64,000 bases of DNA from Gottfriedia luciferensis (GTDB lineage Bacteria > Bacillota > Bacilli > Bacillales > Bacillaceae_G): assembly GCF_001712755.1 (NCBI RefSeq), contig NZ_MDKC01000007.1, forward strand, positions 1 through 64,000. The letters are read 5' to 3'. Below, piece after piece: positions 16,826-26,271 of the stretch. Each line of letters opens with the position of its first letter. The stretch's first letter is position 1. The notes beneath the pieces were generated by a model, which worked only from the letters and a program-made list of their open reading frames with translations, had not been told where the DNA came from and did no database searches. The translations under genes were made by a program, and so were the position numbers.

Positions 16826-18223
16826 ATGTTAGAGTTAACACCAAATTTAAATATTGAGTCAAAAATGCCGTTGTATGTACAGTTATATGGGTATATAAAA
16901 GAAGAAATAAGACGTGGAAAAATACCTCCTATGACGAAGCTACCAGCAAAAAGAAAGTTAGCAATGTATTTAGAAGTAAGTAAAAATACAGTTGAATCGG
17001 CATATGAACAACTTCTGGCAGAAGGATATATTGAATCCGTTTCACGTAAGGGCTATTTTGTATGTGAAATTGAGCAAATAATGCTTACTGATAAAAATAG
17101 AGAATTTGTTAAAGAAGTATCATACGGAGAACAGATTTATAAATACGATTTTATACAAACGGGTGTAGATCCTAAGTCATTTCCATTCGCTGTCTATCGG
17201 AAAATCTCAAATGAGGTATGGCAGCAAGAAAATAAGGATCTTCTATTTCTTGGTCATCCTCAAGGTGAATCGAACTTGCGTGAAGAGATTGCGAAATATT
17301 TATATGAATCAAGAGGTGTTAGATGTTCATCGAGTCAAATTGTAATAGGAGCTGGAACCCAATTTTTAATAAGAATATTGTTTCAATTACTAAAGGGAAA
17401 GCATTTTGCAGTTGAAAATCCAGGGTATCATCGAAAATTGGTTGTTTTTGAGAAGGGAGAAGAAAATGTTCAAATGATTCCACTTGATGAGGATGGGATC
17501 TCTATTGCAGCTTTAGAAGCTAGCAATGCGGAAGTTATTTTCGTTACACCGTCTCACCAATTTCCTTGTGGAATGATTATGCCAATTAAAAGAAGAGGAC
17601 AACTATTACAATGGGCACAAGAGGAGTATGGACGTTATATTATTGAAGATGATTATGACAGTGAATTTCGTTATTCTGGAAAGCCGATTCCAGCATTACA
17701 GGGGCTTGACATAGAGGGAAACGTAATTTACATGGGAACATTTTCAAAAGCTTTACTCCCATCATTACGAATGAGTTATATGGTGTTGCCAAAACAGCTA
17801 ATTAAATTGTATCAATCACAATATTTATTTTATACACAAAGTGTTTCGAGAATTGATCAAGAAATCATTAGAAGATTTTTAAACGAAGGACATTGGGAAA
17901 AACATATTCATAAAATGCGAGTTGTATACAGAAAAAAGAGAGATGTTCTTGTTTCGGCGATAGAAAGGTACTTTTCTAATAAAGTGGAAGTGATAGGAGA
18001 AGATTCTGGCTTACATATTTTATTAAAGGTTCATAATGGAATGTTAGAAGAAGAGTTAATTACAAGGGCGGCTGAAAATAGTATTAAAGTATATCCAGTT
18101 TCAATGTATTATAGCGAAGGGAATCATCCAAAAAATACAGTTTTACTTGGATTTGCTATTTTATCAGAGGCAGAGATTGAAAAGGCTATTCGATTGCTAT
18201 ATAATTCATGGTTCAAAATATAA
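16826..18223 (+). CDS. MocR-family (GntR-aminotransferase) regulator
   Basis: A 465-aa regulator of the PdxR/GabR type. The N-terminal GntR winged helix (about residues 10-80: MPLYVQLYGYIKEEIRRGKIPPMTKLPAKR...LEVSKNTVESAYEQL) is joined to a fold-type I aminotransferase-like domain. That domain has a likely PLP lysine in FSKALLPSLRMSYM and IIEDDYDSEFRY, the Asp/Tyr segment. The ATG at 16826 follows AAGGGGT. It probably regulates itself and the divergent exporter from the 113-base shared intergenic region. Confidence 0.93.
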   Translation: MLELTPNLNIESKMPLYVQLYGYIKEEIRRGKIPPMTKLPAKRKLAMYLEVSKNTVESAYEQLLAEGYIESVSRKGYFVCEIEQIMLTDKNREFVKEVSYGEQIYKYDFIQTGVDPKSFPFAVYRKISNEVWQQENKDLLFLGHPQGESNLREEIAKYLYESRGVRCSSSQIVIGAGTQFLIRILFQLLKGKHFAVENPGYHRKLVVFEKGEENVQMIPLDEDGISIAALEASNAEVIFVTPSHQFPCGMIMPIKRRGQLLQWAQEEYGRYIIEDDYDSEFRYSGKPIPALQGLDIEGNVIYMGTFSKALLPSLRMSYMVLPKQLIKLYQSQYLFYTQSVSRIDQEIIRRFLNEGHWEKHIHKMRVVYRKKRDVLVSAIERYFSNKVEVIGEDSGLHILLKVHNGMLEEELITRAAENSIKVYPVSMYYSEGNHPKNTVLLGFAILSEAEIEKAIRLLYNSWFKI

Positions 18224-18317
18224 CATGATCGAAAAAAATAGTTCTCAAGAGCATGAGAGTCAGTGAAATAATCGCTGAACATGAGAATAAAATGAAGTAC
18301 CAATAGAACAAGCAAAA

Positions 18318-18342
18318 CAAAAAAAGCCCGTTAATGGGCTTT
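18318..18342 (-). terminator. Terminator of the germination operon
   Basis: AAAGCCC and GGGCTTT pair across six bases; on the minus strand a run of seven T follows, and on the plus strand it also ends the MocR transcript. Confidence 0.85.
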
Positions 18343-18396
18343 CCTGATTATGCCATATAAATAAAATGATTGCTAAACTTTACTTGTTTTAACCGA

Positions 18397-19491
18397 TCAT
18401 AAAATAATCCCACTTGTATACATAATTACCTTTGTACTGATCTCAAAGGGAACTTTTGAATAATCTTTTTCCCAATTTAATTTATTCCATGTATTTGTAT
18501 GGTAGGCCATTAAATATCTGCCAATCCCTAATGCATCACAATTAGCGTCTTGAAGAATGCTAACTACTTCTTTTAACTCCTTTTCGATATTTTCAGCAAT
18601 TTTGTTTTCTATTTCCTTTTTTTTAATATTACTAGCTAAATCTTCGCCAGTAAATTCGGTTAAATCAATCTTTATTTTTAAGTCGATCTTTACTTTAGGT
18701 TGCTTTTCATTTTTGATTTGTAGGTTTCTTTTTATACTTTTTACTTTAAAAGAGATAACTTCATTGTTACTACCCAATTGTTCAGACAAACTCATTGTAT
18801 GATTTTTTTTGTCTTCCATTAGTAACAATAATTTTGATTGTTTATTATTTAATATTTTTCCAGTAAATTGATTGTTTTCTAAAAGTGCTACACCTTTAAT
18901 TTTTATTGTTTCATCATCAGTTTTTTCTAAAAAAGGGAGGACTATATCAGTGCCTGGATCATCCATTTTTTTATAAATGGTCTCTTGTGTCTCTTTTGGA
19001 ATAACAGATATATTTTCACCAGCTTCTAGCATTTCTGAAAGGGACTCACTAATAAAAATATCTTTGTAAGTTTTCATTTCAATAATACTAGAAGCTTGTC
19101 CTTTTACGATTGCTACTCGTGAAGTTAGAGGACTTCTAATAAATCGGAAAAAGTTATCAAAATAAGGATACAAATTATTTTTTGCAATATTTTCCCCTAA
19201 AAGCATCACTAGTAATTTGTTGGCAGAAAAACTACCAGGAATTTGGTAATCAATATTGTTTCGTACATCTCTTACAGAAGCACCTTGATCATTAATAATA
19301 TAATTAGTGGCTTCGGTTTGGTCACCCTTTGAAATATTTGTTCTTACGCTTGCAGTTGCCTTAATACTGTCGTTAGTAAGTTGGTCAAATGCAATACTTA
19401 GTACAAGTGCAGAGTCTTTCAAGGAGTGCTGATCCCAGCAACCCGTTAAAAAGAAGATTAATAAAAAAGTAATGTAATGATTTTTTTTCAT
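18397..19491 (-). CDS. Germinant receptor subunit C (GerC-type lipoprotein)
   Basis: The 364-aa Ger(x)C family protein is the lipoprotein subunit of a spore inner-membrane nutrient receptor. A lipobox LTGC places lipid Cys18, followed by WDQ, the typical GerC start. Its ATG overlaps the stop of the B-subunit gene as ATGA, so it is translationally coupled. It is the last gene of the gerA-gerB-gerC order. Confidence 0.93.
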   Translation of the reverse strand: MKKNHYITFLLIFFLTGCWDQHSLKDSALVLSIAFDQLTNDSIKATASVRTNISKGDQTEATNYIINDQGASVRDVRNNIDYQIPGSFSANKLLVMLLGENIAKNNLYPYFDNFFRFIRSPLTSRVAIVKGQASSIIEMKTYKDIFISESLSEMLEAGENISVIPKETQETIYKKMDDPGTDIVLPFLEKTDDETIKIKGVALLENNQFTGKILNNKQSKLLLLMEDKKNHTMSLSEQLGSNNEVISFKVKSIKRNLQIKNEKQPKVKIDLKIKIDLTEFTGEDLASNIKKKEIENKIAENIEKELKEVVSILQDANCDALGIGRYLMAYHTNTWNKLNWEKDYSKVPFEISTKVIMYTSGIIL

Positions 19492-20594
19492 GACACGTTA
19501 ACTTCCTTACTTTTAAGCTTAAAGAGAAGGGAAATACATAAAATCAACAATGGAATCAAAACGATAAAAATAAAGCTAGAAATAGATAAAATTTTTAATA
19601 ATATATCTATAAATCCTTTTGAAGTTGGTACGAAATTACCTACTAAAAAGATAAGAAAGCAAATTGTAAGAGTAGAATAGATTCTATTTTTTCTAATTAA
19701 ATTCGAGATTCCGATATTAGCCAAACTTAAATAAGATACATAGGAAGAGGCAATTATGACAAACCAAACTGAAAGAAATAGTAAATCTAGTCGCTCTAGT
19801 TCTTTAAAAAATGTTAAGGTTTTAAATAAATAAATTGTCGGTTCTGGAATTAAACGCATTTCCTTTTTACTAAAGAATATGAAGCATAAAACGACAGTAA
19901 ATAGATTGATCATTGTAATAAATAATGTAGAAAAAACAGTACTTTTTATTGTTTTCCTATGAGCGCTATTTACAAATGGGTAGAGAACTAAAAGGCCCTC
20001 AAAACCATGTAAGAAAACATAAGACTTATAGCTTCCTTTTACTATTTGAGAAAAATTAGCTTGAGTAACCGGGAGTAAAAATTTCCATTCTACTTGTTGA
20101 AATGCTTCAACACTAAAAATAAAAATGATTAAAATTGTCCAAAAAGATAACTGGAAAAATCGAGTCGTAGTTCGAATATTTTCTTTCCCTAGATAGATTC
20201 CAATTATAAATAAAAGAAGTAAAATACTCCAAGATGGTGAGTTTGGAAAAACCCATTTACTAAATATAAATAGATAAAATTGGTTAATTAAATAAGCTAT
20301 AAAAATAAAATATAAAATATAACTAATTTTCAATATTCCACCAAGCCATTTTCCAAAAAAATACGAACAAATTTCAAAAATTGTTAAATTCGGAAACCGC
20401 TTAAGTAAAAATGAATATAGAAATACAGTACAGATCGAATATAGGCAAGAAAGTAATAACGAAATCCATCCATCATAAGCACTTACTCGATATAAATGCA
20501 TTGGTAACGTTAGAATTGCAACGTTTAATTGGGAGATTACCAAATAAAAAAATAATTGAAAGGATGAAATAGTCTCATTTTGCTTAATTATCAT
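19488..20594 (-). CDS. Germinant receptor subunit B (GerB-type)
   Basis: A 368-aa integral membrane protein of the spore germination (GerAB/APC-like) family with about ten helices. It is thought to bind the germinant and form part of the receptor channel. The ATG at 20594 overlaps the A-subunit stop as ATGA and follows AAAGGGTGG; an upstream GTG within that site is rejected. The conserved start ISSFQLFFYLVISQLNVAILTLP is clear. Confidence 0.93.
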   Translation of the reverse strand: MIIKQNETISSFQLFFYLVISQLNVAILTLPMHLYRVSAYDGWISLLLSCLYSICTVFLYSFLLKRFPNLTIFEICSYFFGKWLGGILKISYILYFIFIAYLINQFYLFIFSKWVFPNSPSWSILLLLFIIGIYLGKENIRTTTRFFQLSFWTILIIFIFSVEAFQQVEWKFLLPVTQANFSQIVKGSYKSYVFLHGFEGLLVLYPFVNSAHRKTIKSTVFSTLFITMINLFTVVLCFIFFSKKEMRLIPEPTIYLFKTLTFFKELERLDLLFLSVWFVIIASSYVSYLSLANIGISNLIRKNRIYSTLTICFLIFLVGNFVPTSKGFIDILLKILSISSFIFIVLIPLLILCISLLFKLKSKEVNVS

Positions 20595-22051
20595 TTTTTC
20601 CACCCTTTCGTATCTTTTGATTGAATAGTATCAATAGGCTGTGCATTTGTCGGTCGAGTTTTCATTTTCCAATTAGGTACCCTTATTAAAGCATCCTTTA
20701 AATCTTTTAATCGAATCGGTGCAAGAGGTGAAAAATATGGAGTGCCAAAGGACTCGAGTTTAATTATATGTATAAAAATAAGAGTTAAACCGAATATAAT
20801 ACCTACAAATCCATAAATTGATGCCAAAATAATCATTGGAAAACTTAATAACCGAAGTGAAAAACTCATTTCATGAACAGGAACAATAAATGACGCAACT
20901 GCTGTAATGGCGAGGACGACTATCATTGTATTCGATACTAAATTTGCCTCTACGATAGCTGTTCCAATCACAAGTCCTCCGACAATTCCGATTGTTTGAG
21001 CAATTGGACTTGGAAGTCGAATAGATGCTTCTCTTAATAATTCCAATATTAATTGCATAATGATGGCTTCGACAAACGGAGAAAATGGTACAAATTCGAT
21101 ACTGTTTTGAATAGTAGTAACTAATTCATATGGGAGAATTTCATAGCTAAATGAAACAATAGATATGTATACTGCAGGTAACGTTATACATAGAAAAAAA
21201 CTAAATAGCCTAATAATCCTTAAAAAAGTCCCTATTAAAACTCTTCCATTATAGTCATCAGGAGTTTGGAAAAAAGTAAAAAAAGAAGCTGGCATAATTG
21301 AAACCGTTGGACTTCCTTCAACTATTACGCAAATTTTCCCGTCAAATAAATTAGAAATAACTCGGTCAGGACGCTCCGTTTCTAGAATTTGTGGAAATGG
21401 TGAAAGTGAACTATCCTCAATAAATTCTTCTAACTTACCAGTTGTTAAGTTATTTTCAAGTTGAATCGAGTTAATACGGAATTTAACAATTTCTAGAATA
21501 TCTTTATTTACGATATTATCTAAATATAAAATTCCAACATTTGTACTAGGACTACCAATTGGTAAAACTTCTATTTTAAAATCTGAGCTTCTAATTCTAC
21601 TTCTTAGAAAATTTATATTTTTGTTAAGGCTCTCAACAAAACCGTCATGAGAACCTGAAACAACTTTTTCATTTGTGGGCTCACTTGTCGATCTTACTTC
21701 GAATAAAACAGTATCTATGATAAAAGCTTCATTTGAACTATCCACTAACAATACTGTATTTCCATTCGTAAGAGCCTCTTGTATTTCGTTCAAACAATTA
21801 GTTGTCGAAATAGTTGAAACAGGTAGATCGGTCATGATATTGCCTTGCTTAATATTTAAAAGTACTTTAATAATTTTTTCGTTAATAATATCTTTGTTCG
21901 AGATTGTATCAATAAAAGCAATACATAGTGGTTTATTATTGAATGTGATTTTTCTAGTTTTGAAATCAAAAACATTTGAAAACTCATCTTTTAATTTTTC
22001 TAAATTACTAGTAATGTCCTTAGAAATTGTAATTGTTGGTTGGGTTTTCAA
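20591..22051 (-). CDS. Germinant receptor subunit A (GerA-type)
   Basis: A 486-aa GerA-family protein with a soluble N-terminal half (about residues 1-260) and a C-terminal membrane half. It carries the family hallmarks RPDRVISNLFDGKICVIVEGSP and PFSPFVEAIIMQLILELLREASIRLP. The TTG start at 22051 has GGAGGTGG seven bases upstream. It is first in a three-gene operon that likely senses an amino acid or sugar; the ligand cannot be predicted. A sigma-G-like promoter lies 23-52 bases upstream. Confidence 0.95.
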   Translation of the reverse strand: MKTQPTITISKDITSNLEKLKDEFSNVFDFKTRKITFNNKPLCIAFIDTISNKDIINEKIIKVLLNIKQGNIMTDLPVSTISTTNCLNEIQEALTNGNTVLLVDSSNEAFIIDTVLFEVRSTSEPTNEKVVSGSHDGFVESLNKNINFLRSRIRSSDFKIEVLPIGSPSTNVGILYLDNIVNKDILEIVKFRINSIQLENNLTTGKLEEFIEDSSLSPFPQILETERPDRVISNLFDGKICVIVEGSPTVSIMPASFFTFFQTPDDYNGRVLIGTFLRIIRLFSFFLCITLPAVYISIVSFSYEILPYELVTTIQNSIEFVPFSPFVEAIIMQLILELLREASIRLPSPIAQTIGIVGGLVIGTAIVEANLVSNTMIVVLAITAVASFIVPVHEMSFSLRLLSFPMIILASIYGFVGIIFGLTLIFIHIIKLESFGTPYFSPLAPIRLKDLKDALIRVPNWKMKTRPTNAQPIDTIQSKDTKGWKK

Positions 22052-22073
22052 TAATATTCCACCTCCTGTTGGA

Positions 22074-22103
22074 TATTATTTGTAAAATTGATAAACATAT
22101 TCA
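22074..22103 (-). promoter_or_regulatory. Possible sigma-G promoter of the germinant receptor operon
   Basis: On the minus strand TGAATA (22103-22098) and AATAATA (22080-22074) are 17 bases apart; the forespore sigma-G pattern is TGAATA-N17/18-CATACTA. The -10 element matches at five of seven positions, and the gene type is the expected one. Confidence 0.45.
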
Positions 22104-22156
22104 CTGATCAATTTATGTAACTATGTACAATTAATAAATGAACGATAATAACAAAA

Positions 22157-22187
22157 AGAAAACCATGAACAACAGTTCATGGTTTTT
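22157..22187 (-). terminator. Terminator of the protease gene
   Basis: AAACCATGAAC and GTTCATGGTTT form an 11-bp stem with loop AACA. T-rich sequence follows on either strand. Confidence 0.85.
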
Positions 22188-22194
22188 CCGACTA

Positions 22195-23895
22195 TTAGTT
22201 TACACCTACAGAAGTATATGCATCCATAACCGCTTGGGTTTCTGCTGAAGGCAAGCCATTTTTATCTGGATATAAGTCGCGAGCAGACTGAATTGCAGCT
22301 TCCCTCATTTCTTTAAATCCAGAAGAAGGAGTTAGGTAAAGAGTTATTGCACGGTAGTAAATTTTTTCTGCTTTCGTTCTACCCATCCCTTTAATTGTAA
22401 TACCATTATTTGTGCCACCTTGAGTTAATAAGTAAGCTGCTTTATTATTGATACCACTGTTTATGTGTACTCCTCCATTATCCTCAGTACCTAAATAGCG
22501 ATCCTGGTATGTATCAGGATAGTGACCTGAAGCCATATATCTTGTAGCTTTTGAAGCTGGATCGCTCATTGAACGAAGCCCACCGTCACCAGGAATGTTC
22601 GGTGTTGTGATATCTTCTCCAAGTTCCCATTCAGTAACTCCTGTAGTATACATTTGAGCAAAGTTACCCATGACATCTGCTAGGGATTCATTAATAGCTC
22701 CAGATTCGTTCTTATAAATTAAGTCGGCTGAGTGTTCAATTACGCCGTGAGTCATTTCATGGCCAGCTACATCTAAACCACCAGCCAGTGAACTAAATTT
22801 TATACCATCTCCATCACCATATACCATTTGTCTCCCATTCCATGCAGCGTTATTCCATTTTACTCCAACATGGACTGTGTTAATTAATGTCATTCCGTTA
22901 TTATCTAAACTATTACGTTTATGAATATATTGATAGTATTTGTTCACTTTATCTGAATTGTATACAGCAGATACTGCAGCAGGATTAGTGAATGTATTAG
23001 TTGGACTATTCGTCGATATTTCATAACCTGTAAATCCAAAAATGCCACCAAGTTGGAAAACGACTTCATCCATACGACGAGCGTCGAAAGTAGTAATTGG
23101 TACAATTTTAGAATTGTAAACTGAAGCACCATATAAATAGCTTGTTCCGGTTGAAGGATCTTTAACGGCAGTAAAAGATTGCATGTTTCCATGTAGGTCT
23201 AACCCTCTGCCAGTTACTGGAGTAAGAGTTGTTGCATCAATTTCATCTAGTGCATCGTACTGATCAATTACTTCTCCACTAATCGCATCTATAAAGTAGT
23301 GGAAGTAACCTGGTGCAGGTACTGAAGTAGATGCTTTTACTAAATAAGTTAAATAATATTTCCCTTTATAAGGGTAAATCATTAATTGAGAGTCAATTCC
23401 ATCATAATTTTTAACTTCACCAATTTGTGATTGAATGTCTTCTTTAGCGGTTGAAATTGCATCCTCTTCAGAAATAGATGCCTCAGTAGGAATAAGAGTT
23501 CGAGATAGATTCTGAGTTACTTTACCGATCGAGGCGTACACATTATTATCTGCATCTAAAGCAACTGTTTGACCAGAACCATAAATGGGAATTCCTTTGT
23601 ATTGCTCGACCGTACGTACATGATAAGTGCCAGTTGAAGGATCAGTTTGTTCACTTACAATTTTAAATTGCTCTCCAATATTAGCTAACTTTGTGAGCTG
23701 ATTTTCTACTTTTGAATTAAGGTAGTTTTTTACAATTTCATCCTTATTCACTACTTCAGAAACAGTTGCTGCGCTAGCGGCGCTACCCCCAAATGTTGTT
23801 ACAGTTGGTAATACTCCTCCTAACACAACTGACAATGATAACACCGCAGGAATAGCAATCTTTTTATTCCTAAACTTCAAATCTTTCTTTTTCAA
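22195..23895 (-). CDS. Secreted neutral metalloprotease (bacillolysin, M4)
   Basis: A 566-aa thermolysin-like zinc protease. A Sec signal peptide (about residues 1-43) is followed by an FTP/PepSY-type propeptide to about residue 250 and the mature enzyme. The active site HEMTH (His379, Glu380, His383) and the downstream zinc ligand Glu403 in GAINESLAD are present, with GGVHINSGINNKAAY supplying the late catalytic His. The TTG start follows AGAGGTGG. Its length matches B. cereus-type neutral proteases. It is monocistronic; no PlcR box was found upstream. Confidence 0.95.
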   Translation of the reverse strand: MKKKDLKFRNKKIAIPAVLSLSVVLGGVLPTVTTFGGSAASAATVSEVVNKDEIVKNYLNSKVENQLTKLANIGEQFKIVSEQTDPSTGTYHVRTVEQYKGIPIYGSGQTVALDADNNVYASIGKVTQNLSRTLIPTEASISEEDAISTAKEDIQSQIGEVKNYDGIDSQLMIYPYKGKYYLTYLVKASTSVPAPGYFHYFIDAISGEVIDQYDALDEIDATTLTPVTGRGLDLHGNMQSFTAVKDPSTGTSYLYGASVYNSKIVPITTFDARRMDEVVFQLGGIFGFTGYEISTNSPTNTFTNPAAVSAVYNSDKVNKYYQYIHKRNSLDNNGMTLINTVHVGVKWNNAAWNGRQMVYGDGDGIKFSSLAGGLDVAGHEMTHGVIEHSADLIYKNESGAINESLADVMGNFAQMYTTGVTEWELGEDITTPNIPGDGGLRSMSDPASKATRYMASGHYPDTYQDRYLGTEDNGGVHINSGINNKAAYLLTQGGTNNGITIKGMGRTKAEKIYYRAITLYLTPSSGFKEMREAAIQSARDLYPDKNGLPSAETQAVMDAYTSVGVN

Positions 23896-24141
23896 TTAAC
23901 CCACCTCTTTGATAGAATTTTGTAACAATTACAATTATTGTGAAAAATCGAGGCGAAATCAATGCATTTTTCACAATTTCATTTCTGGATAATTTTTATG
24001 TGGTTTATTAATGTTTCTTCCGAAATCGACAAATTCTAACAAAATTCTTGGCGGTTTTTCGTCGAAATTATCCTAATTTTAATTTTCTGATAATTATGTA
24101 TAATGAAAATCAATTACTGAAATTCACAAAGGGGAAAGTGC

Positions 24142-24729
24142 ATGAGGAGTACAAGTCAAAAAAGCATTTTATTTTCGAGTCTAATTTGTATTTCTTTTTA
24201 TACGGGAATTCAATTTGTAGGTGAAACTGATGCATCATTTTCTAGCCAAGCTTCATCAGCTCCAGTCAATCTATCAACAGCAATTGTTTTTCCCTCAAAT
24301 GTAAAGAAATTAGAAGATGAGGCACAGAATATTGCAGATACGATAAATAAAGAATATAAAACAATTTTCCTTTCGCCTTCAAATGTTACATTACTGGAGT
24401 TACGTGAAAGACTTGGCAAAATTAAAGAAATTGAACGGGAGATAAATGTTCAATTAGGTGATTTAGAAAGTATAAAAAAGGAACTATCTACTACTAAATT
24501 AAAAATAAAAAATCAAAAAGGAGTAGACAAACAGACTTTTGCTTTTGTGGGGGAAGGGGATCAAAAGGTATCTAGTATTCTGAAAGAAGTGCATTCTATG
24601 ATTGATTTTCAACAAATTGAAGCTGTTCGATCTTCAATTTCTAATCAGATAAACAACATAGAAGAAAAAGCTAAGCTAAATTATGTAGAAAATCATTCTA
24701 AGACAAACTCTGATGATAATAATGACTAG
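24142..24729 (+). CDS. DUF4047-like protein upstream of sipW
   Basis: A 195-aa protein with an N-terminal hydrophobic segment (residues 8-25, SILFSSLICISFYTGIQF) then GETDASFSSQ, and a long charged, coiled-coil-like remainder. The ASFSS segment recalls the AYFS context that follows TasA/CalY signal peptides. A protein of this kind (DUF4047) precedes sipW in some Bacillus genomes as I recall. AAAGGGGAAAG precedes the ATG. It lies 48 bases before sipW in the same direction and may be a SipW substrate or biofilm accessory protein. Confidence 0.6.
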   Translation: MRSTSQKSILFSSLICISFYTGIQFVGETDASFSSQASSAPVNLSTAIVFPSNVKKLEDEAQNIADTINKEYKTIFLSPSNVTLLELRERLGKIKEIEREINVQLGDLESIKKELSTTKLKIKNQKGVDKQTFAFVGEGDQKVSSILKEVHSMIDFQQIEAVRSSISNQINNIEEKAKLNYVENHSKTNSDDNND

Positions 24730-24777
24730 ATATTTAGCATCTATGAATAATGAAATTTTAGTGAAGGGGAAAAAAAT

Positions 24778-25320
24778 ATGAAAAAATTAGTAATTATTTC
24801 GATTAATTTAATTAAACTAATTGGTTTAGTTATTTTATGTATTATGGCGTTTATCGTTCTTTCATCTAAAATAACCGGACAAGAGCCTACAATTAAGGGA
24901 TATCAATTAAAAACAGTATTATCGGGTTCAATGGAACCTATTTTTCAAACAGGTTCGATCATACAAATAAAACTAGAGCCTAACAATTATGCCTATCAAA
25001 AGGGTGATATTATTACGTTTCATACAAAAGATAGATTAGTAACCCATAGAATTCTTGAAGTTAAAAACAAGAATGGGGAAATTACATATAAAACGAAGGG
25101 TGATAATAATAACGGCCCGGATTTATGGATAATTTCACAACGAGATGTCATTGGAAAATACACTGGTATTACGATTCCATACTTAGGCTATGTTATGAAC
25201 TATGCCAATTCAAAAATCGGATCAGCGCTGTTATTAATAATTCCAGGTATATTACTTATTATTTCGGCTTTATACTCCATTATTGGTGCAAAAAAAGAGT
25301 TAGAAATTTTACAAGGTTAA
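24778..25320 (+). CDS. sipW: Signal peptidase I, SipW type
   Basis: A 180-aa ER-type type I signal peptidase. N-terminal (about 8-28) and C-terminal (about 145-170) membrane helices flank the catalytic domain with Ser51 in LSGSMEP and His90 in VTHRI. ER-type enzymes use Ser-His rather than the usual Ser-Lys pair. In Bacillus, SipW processes TasA and related matrix proteins. GTGAAGGGGA precedes the ATG. It is flanked by a DUF4047-like gene and a TasA-family gene in the same direction. Confidence 0.95.
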   Translation: MKKLVIISINLIKLIGLVILCIMAFIVLSSKITGQEPTIKGYQLKTVLSGSMEPIFQTGSIIQIKLEPNNYAYQKGDIITFHTKDRLVTHRILEVKNKNGEITYKTKGDNNNGPDLWIISQRDVIGKYTGITIPYLGYVMNYANSKIGSALLLIIPGILLIISALYSIIGAKKELEILQG

Positions 25321-25405
25321 TCGTATTGGTTAGATCTCCTATGTATTAAATAGGACATACATAGGAGTTTAATATATTTTATTTTTATCCAAGGGGGAAT
25401 TAAGA

Positions 25406-26017
25406 ATGAGTTTTACGAAGAAGGTAAGTCAAGGAGTAATGAGTGCTGCGTTAGGTTTATCATTAGTTGGAGGAGGAACATTTGCTTATTTTAGTGATTC
25501 GGTAGAAACACAGAATACATTTGCTGCAGGTACATTAGATTTGGGGATGAATCCTAGTACGGTTGTTAATATTAGTAACATTAAACCAGGTGATGAGGTT
25601 TATCGCGAATTTACACTCGAGAACAATGGTACATTAGACATTAGTAAGGTACTACTAGAAACAAAATATACAGTGGAAGATGTTAATTCAAATAATCATG
25701 GTGATGATCTAGCAAAACACATTAAAGTCACAATAATGTACAATACAAGTAGTGCAACTAATCCAATTGTTGAAACAACCTTATATGATTTACAAACTCA
25801 ACAACCTGATGTTACTCAAATTGATACACTATCAGGTCCTAAACCAGATGGTATTATTGCGGGGGACAAAGAAAAAATCTTTGTATTATTTGAATTTGTA
25901 GATAATGGACAAGATCAAAATCATTTTCAGGGGGATAGCCTAAAAGTAAGTTGGACTTTTAATGCACAACAAGGTAATTCAACGTATTATGATGATACAG
26001 ATGAAAATAATAATTAA
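25406..26017 (+). CDS. TasA/CalY-family matrix protein
   Basis: A 203-aa camelysin/TasA family protein, the fibre-forming part of the biofilm matrix, and in CalY also called a protease. The signal peptide (GVMSAALGLSLVGGGTFA) runs into AYFSD, the SipW cleavage context. The conserved FAAGTLDLG and IKPGDEVYREFTLENNGTLDISKVL segments follow. AAGGGGGAATTAAG precedes the ATG. Only one such gene is present, whereas B. cereus has two or more after sipW. A terminator follows, so the XRE regulator downstream is transcribed separately. Confidence 0.92.
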   Translation: MSFTKKVSQGVMSAALGLSLVGGGTFAYFSDSVETQNTFAAGTLDLGMNPSTVVNISNIKPGDEVYREFTLENNGTLDISKVLLETKYTVEDVNSNNHGDDLAKHIKVTIMYNTSSATNPIVETTLYDLQTQQPDVTQIDTLSGPKPDGIIAGDKEKIFVLFEFVDNGQDQNHFQGDSLKVSWTFNAQQGNSTYYDDTDENNN

Positions 26018-26056
26018 TCTATATCTGATTATAAGTGACAATTAAATAGATATTAA

Positions 26057-26112
26057 AACACCTCTAAATAATTGCTGAAAAAGTGTAGTGAATTATTAGA
26101 TGTGTTTTTTTA
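26057..26112 (+). terminator. Terminator of the sipW-tasA operon
   Basis: AACACCTCTAAATAATT pairs imperfectly with AATTATTAGATGTGTT, followed by seven T residues. Confidence 0.75.
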
Positions 26113-26271
26113 TTTTATCTGAAAAAGTCTAATAGATTAGTTAAATATTTTCTATTGATATCCAATTTTTCTATTTGCAAATTAAAAAAGTTAATTTAAA
26201 ATAATTGTTATTAATTATTGAAAATTCAATTAAATTAAAAAATGAATAGGAAAATTAAAGGGAGAAATAAA

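Noticed and set aside
23896-24141. PlcR box upstream of the neutral protease gene
   Set aside because: No TATGNAN4TNCATA-like sequence was found in the region.
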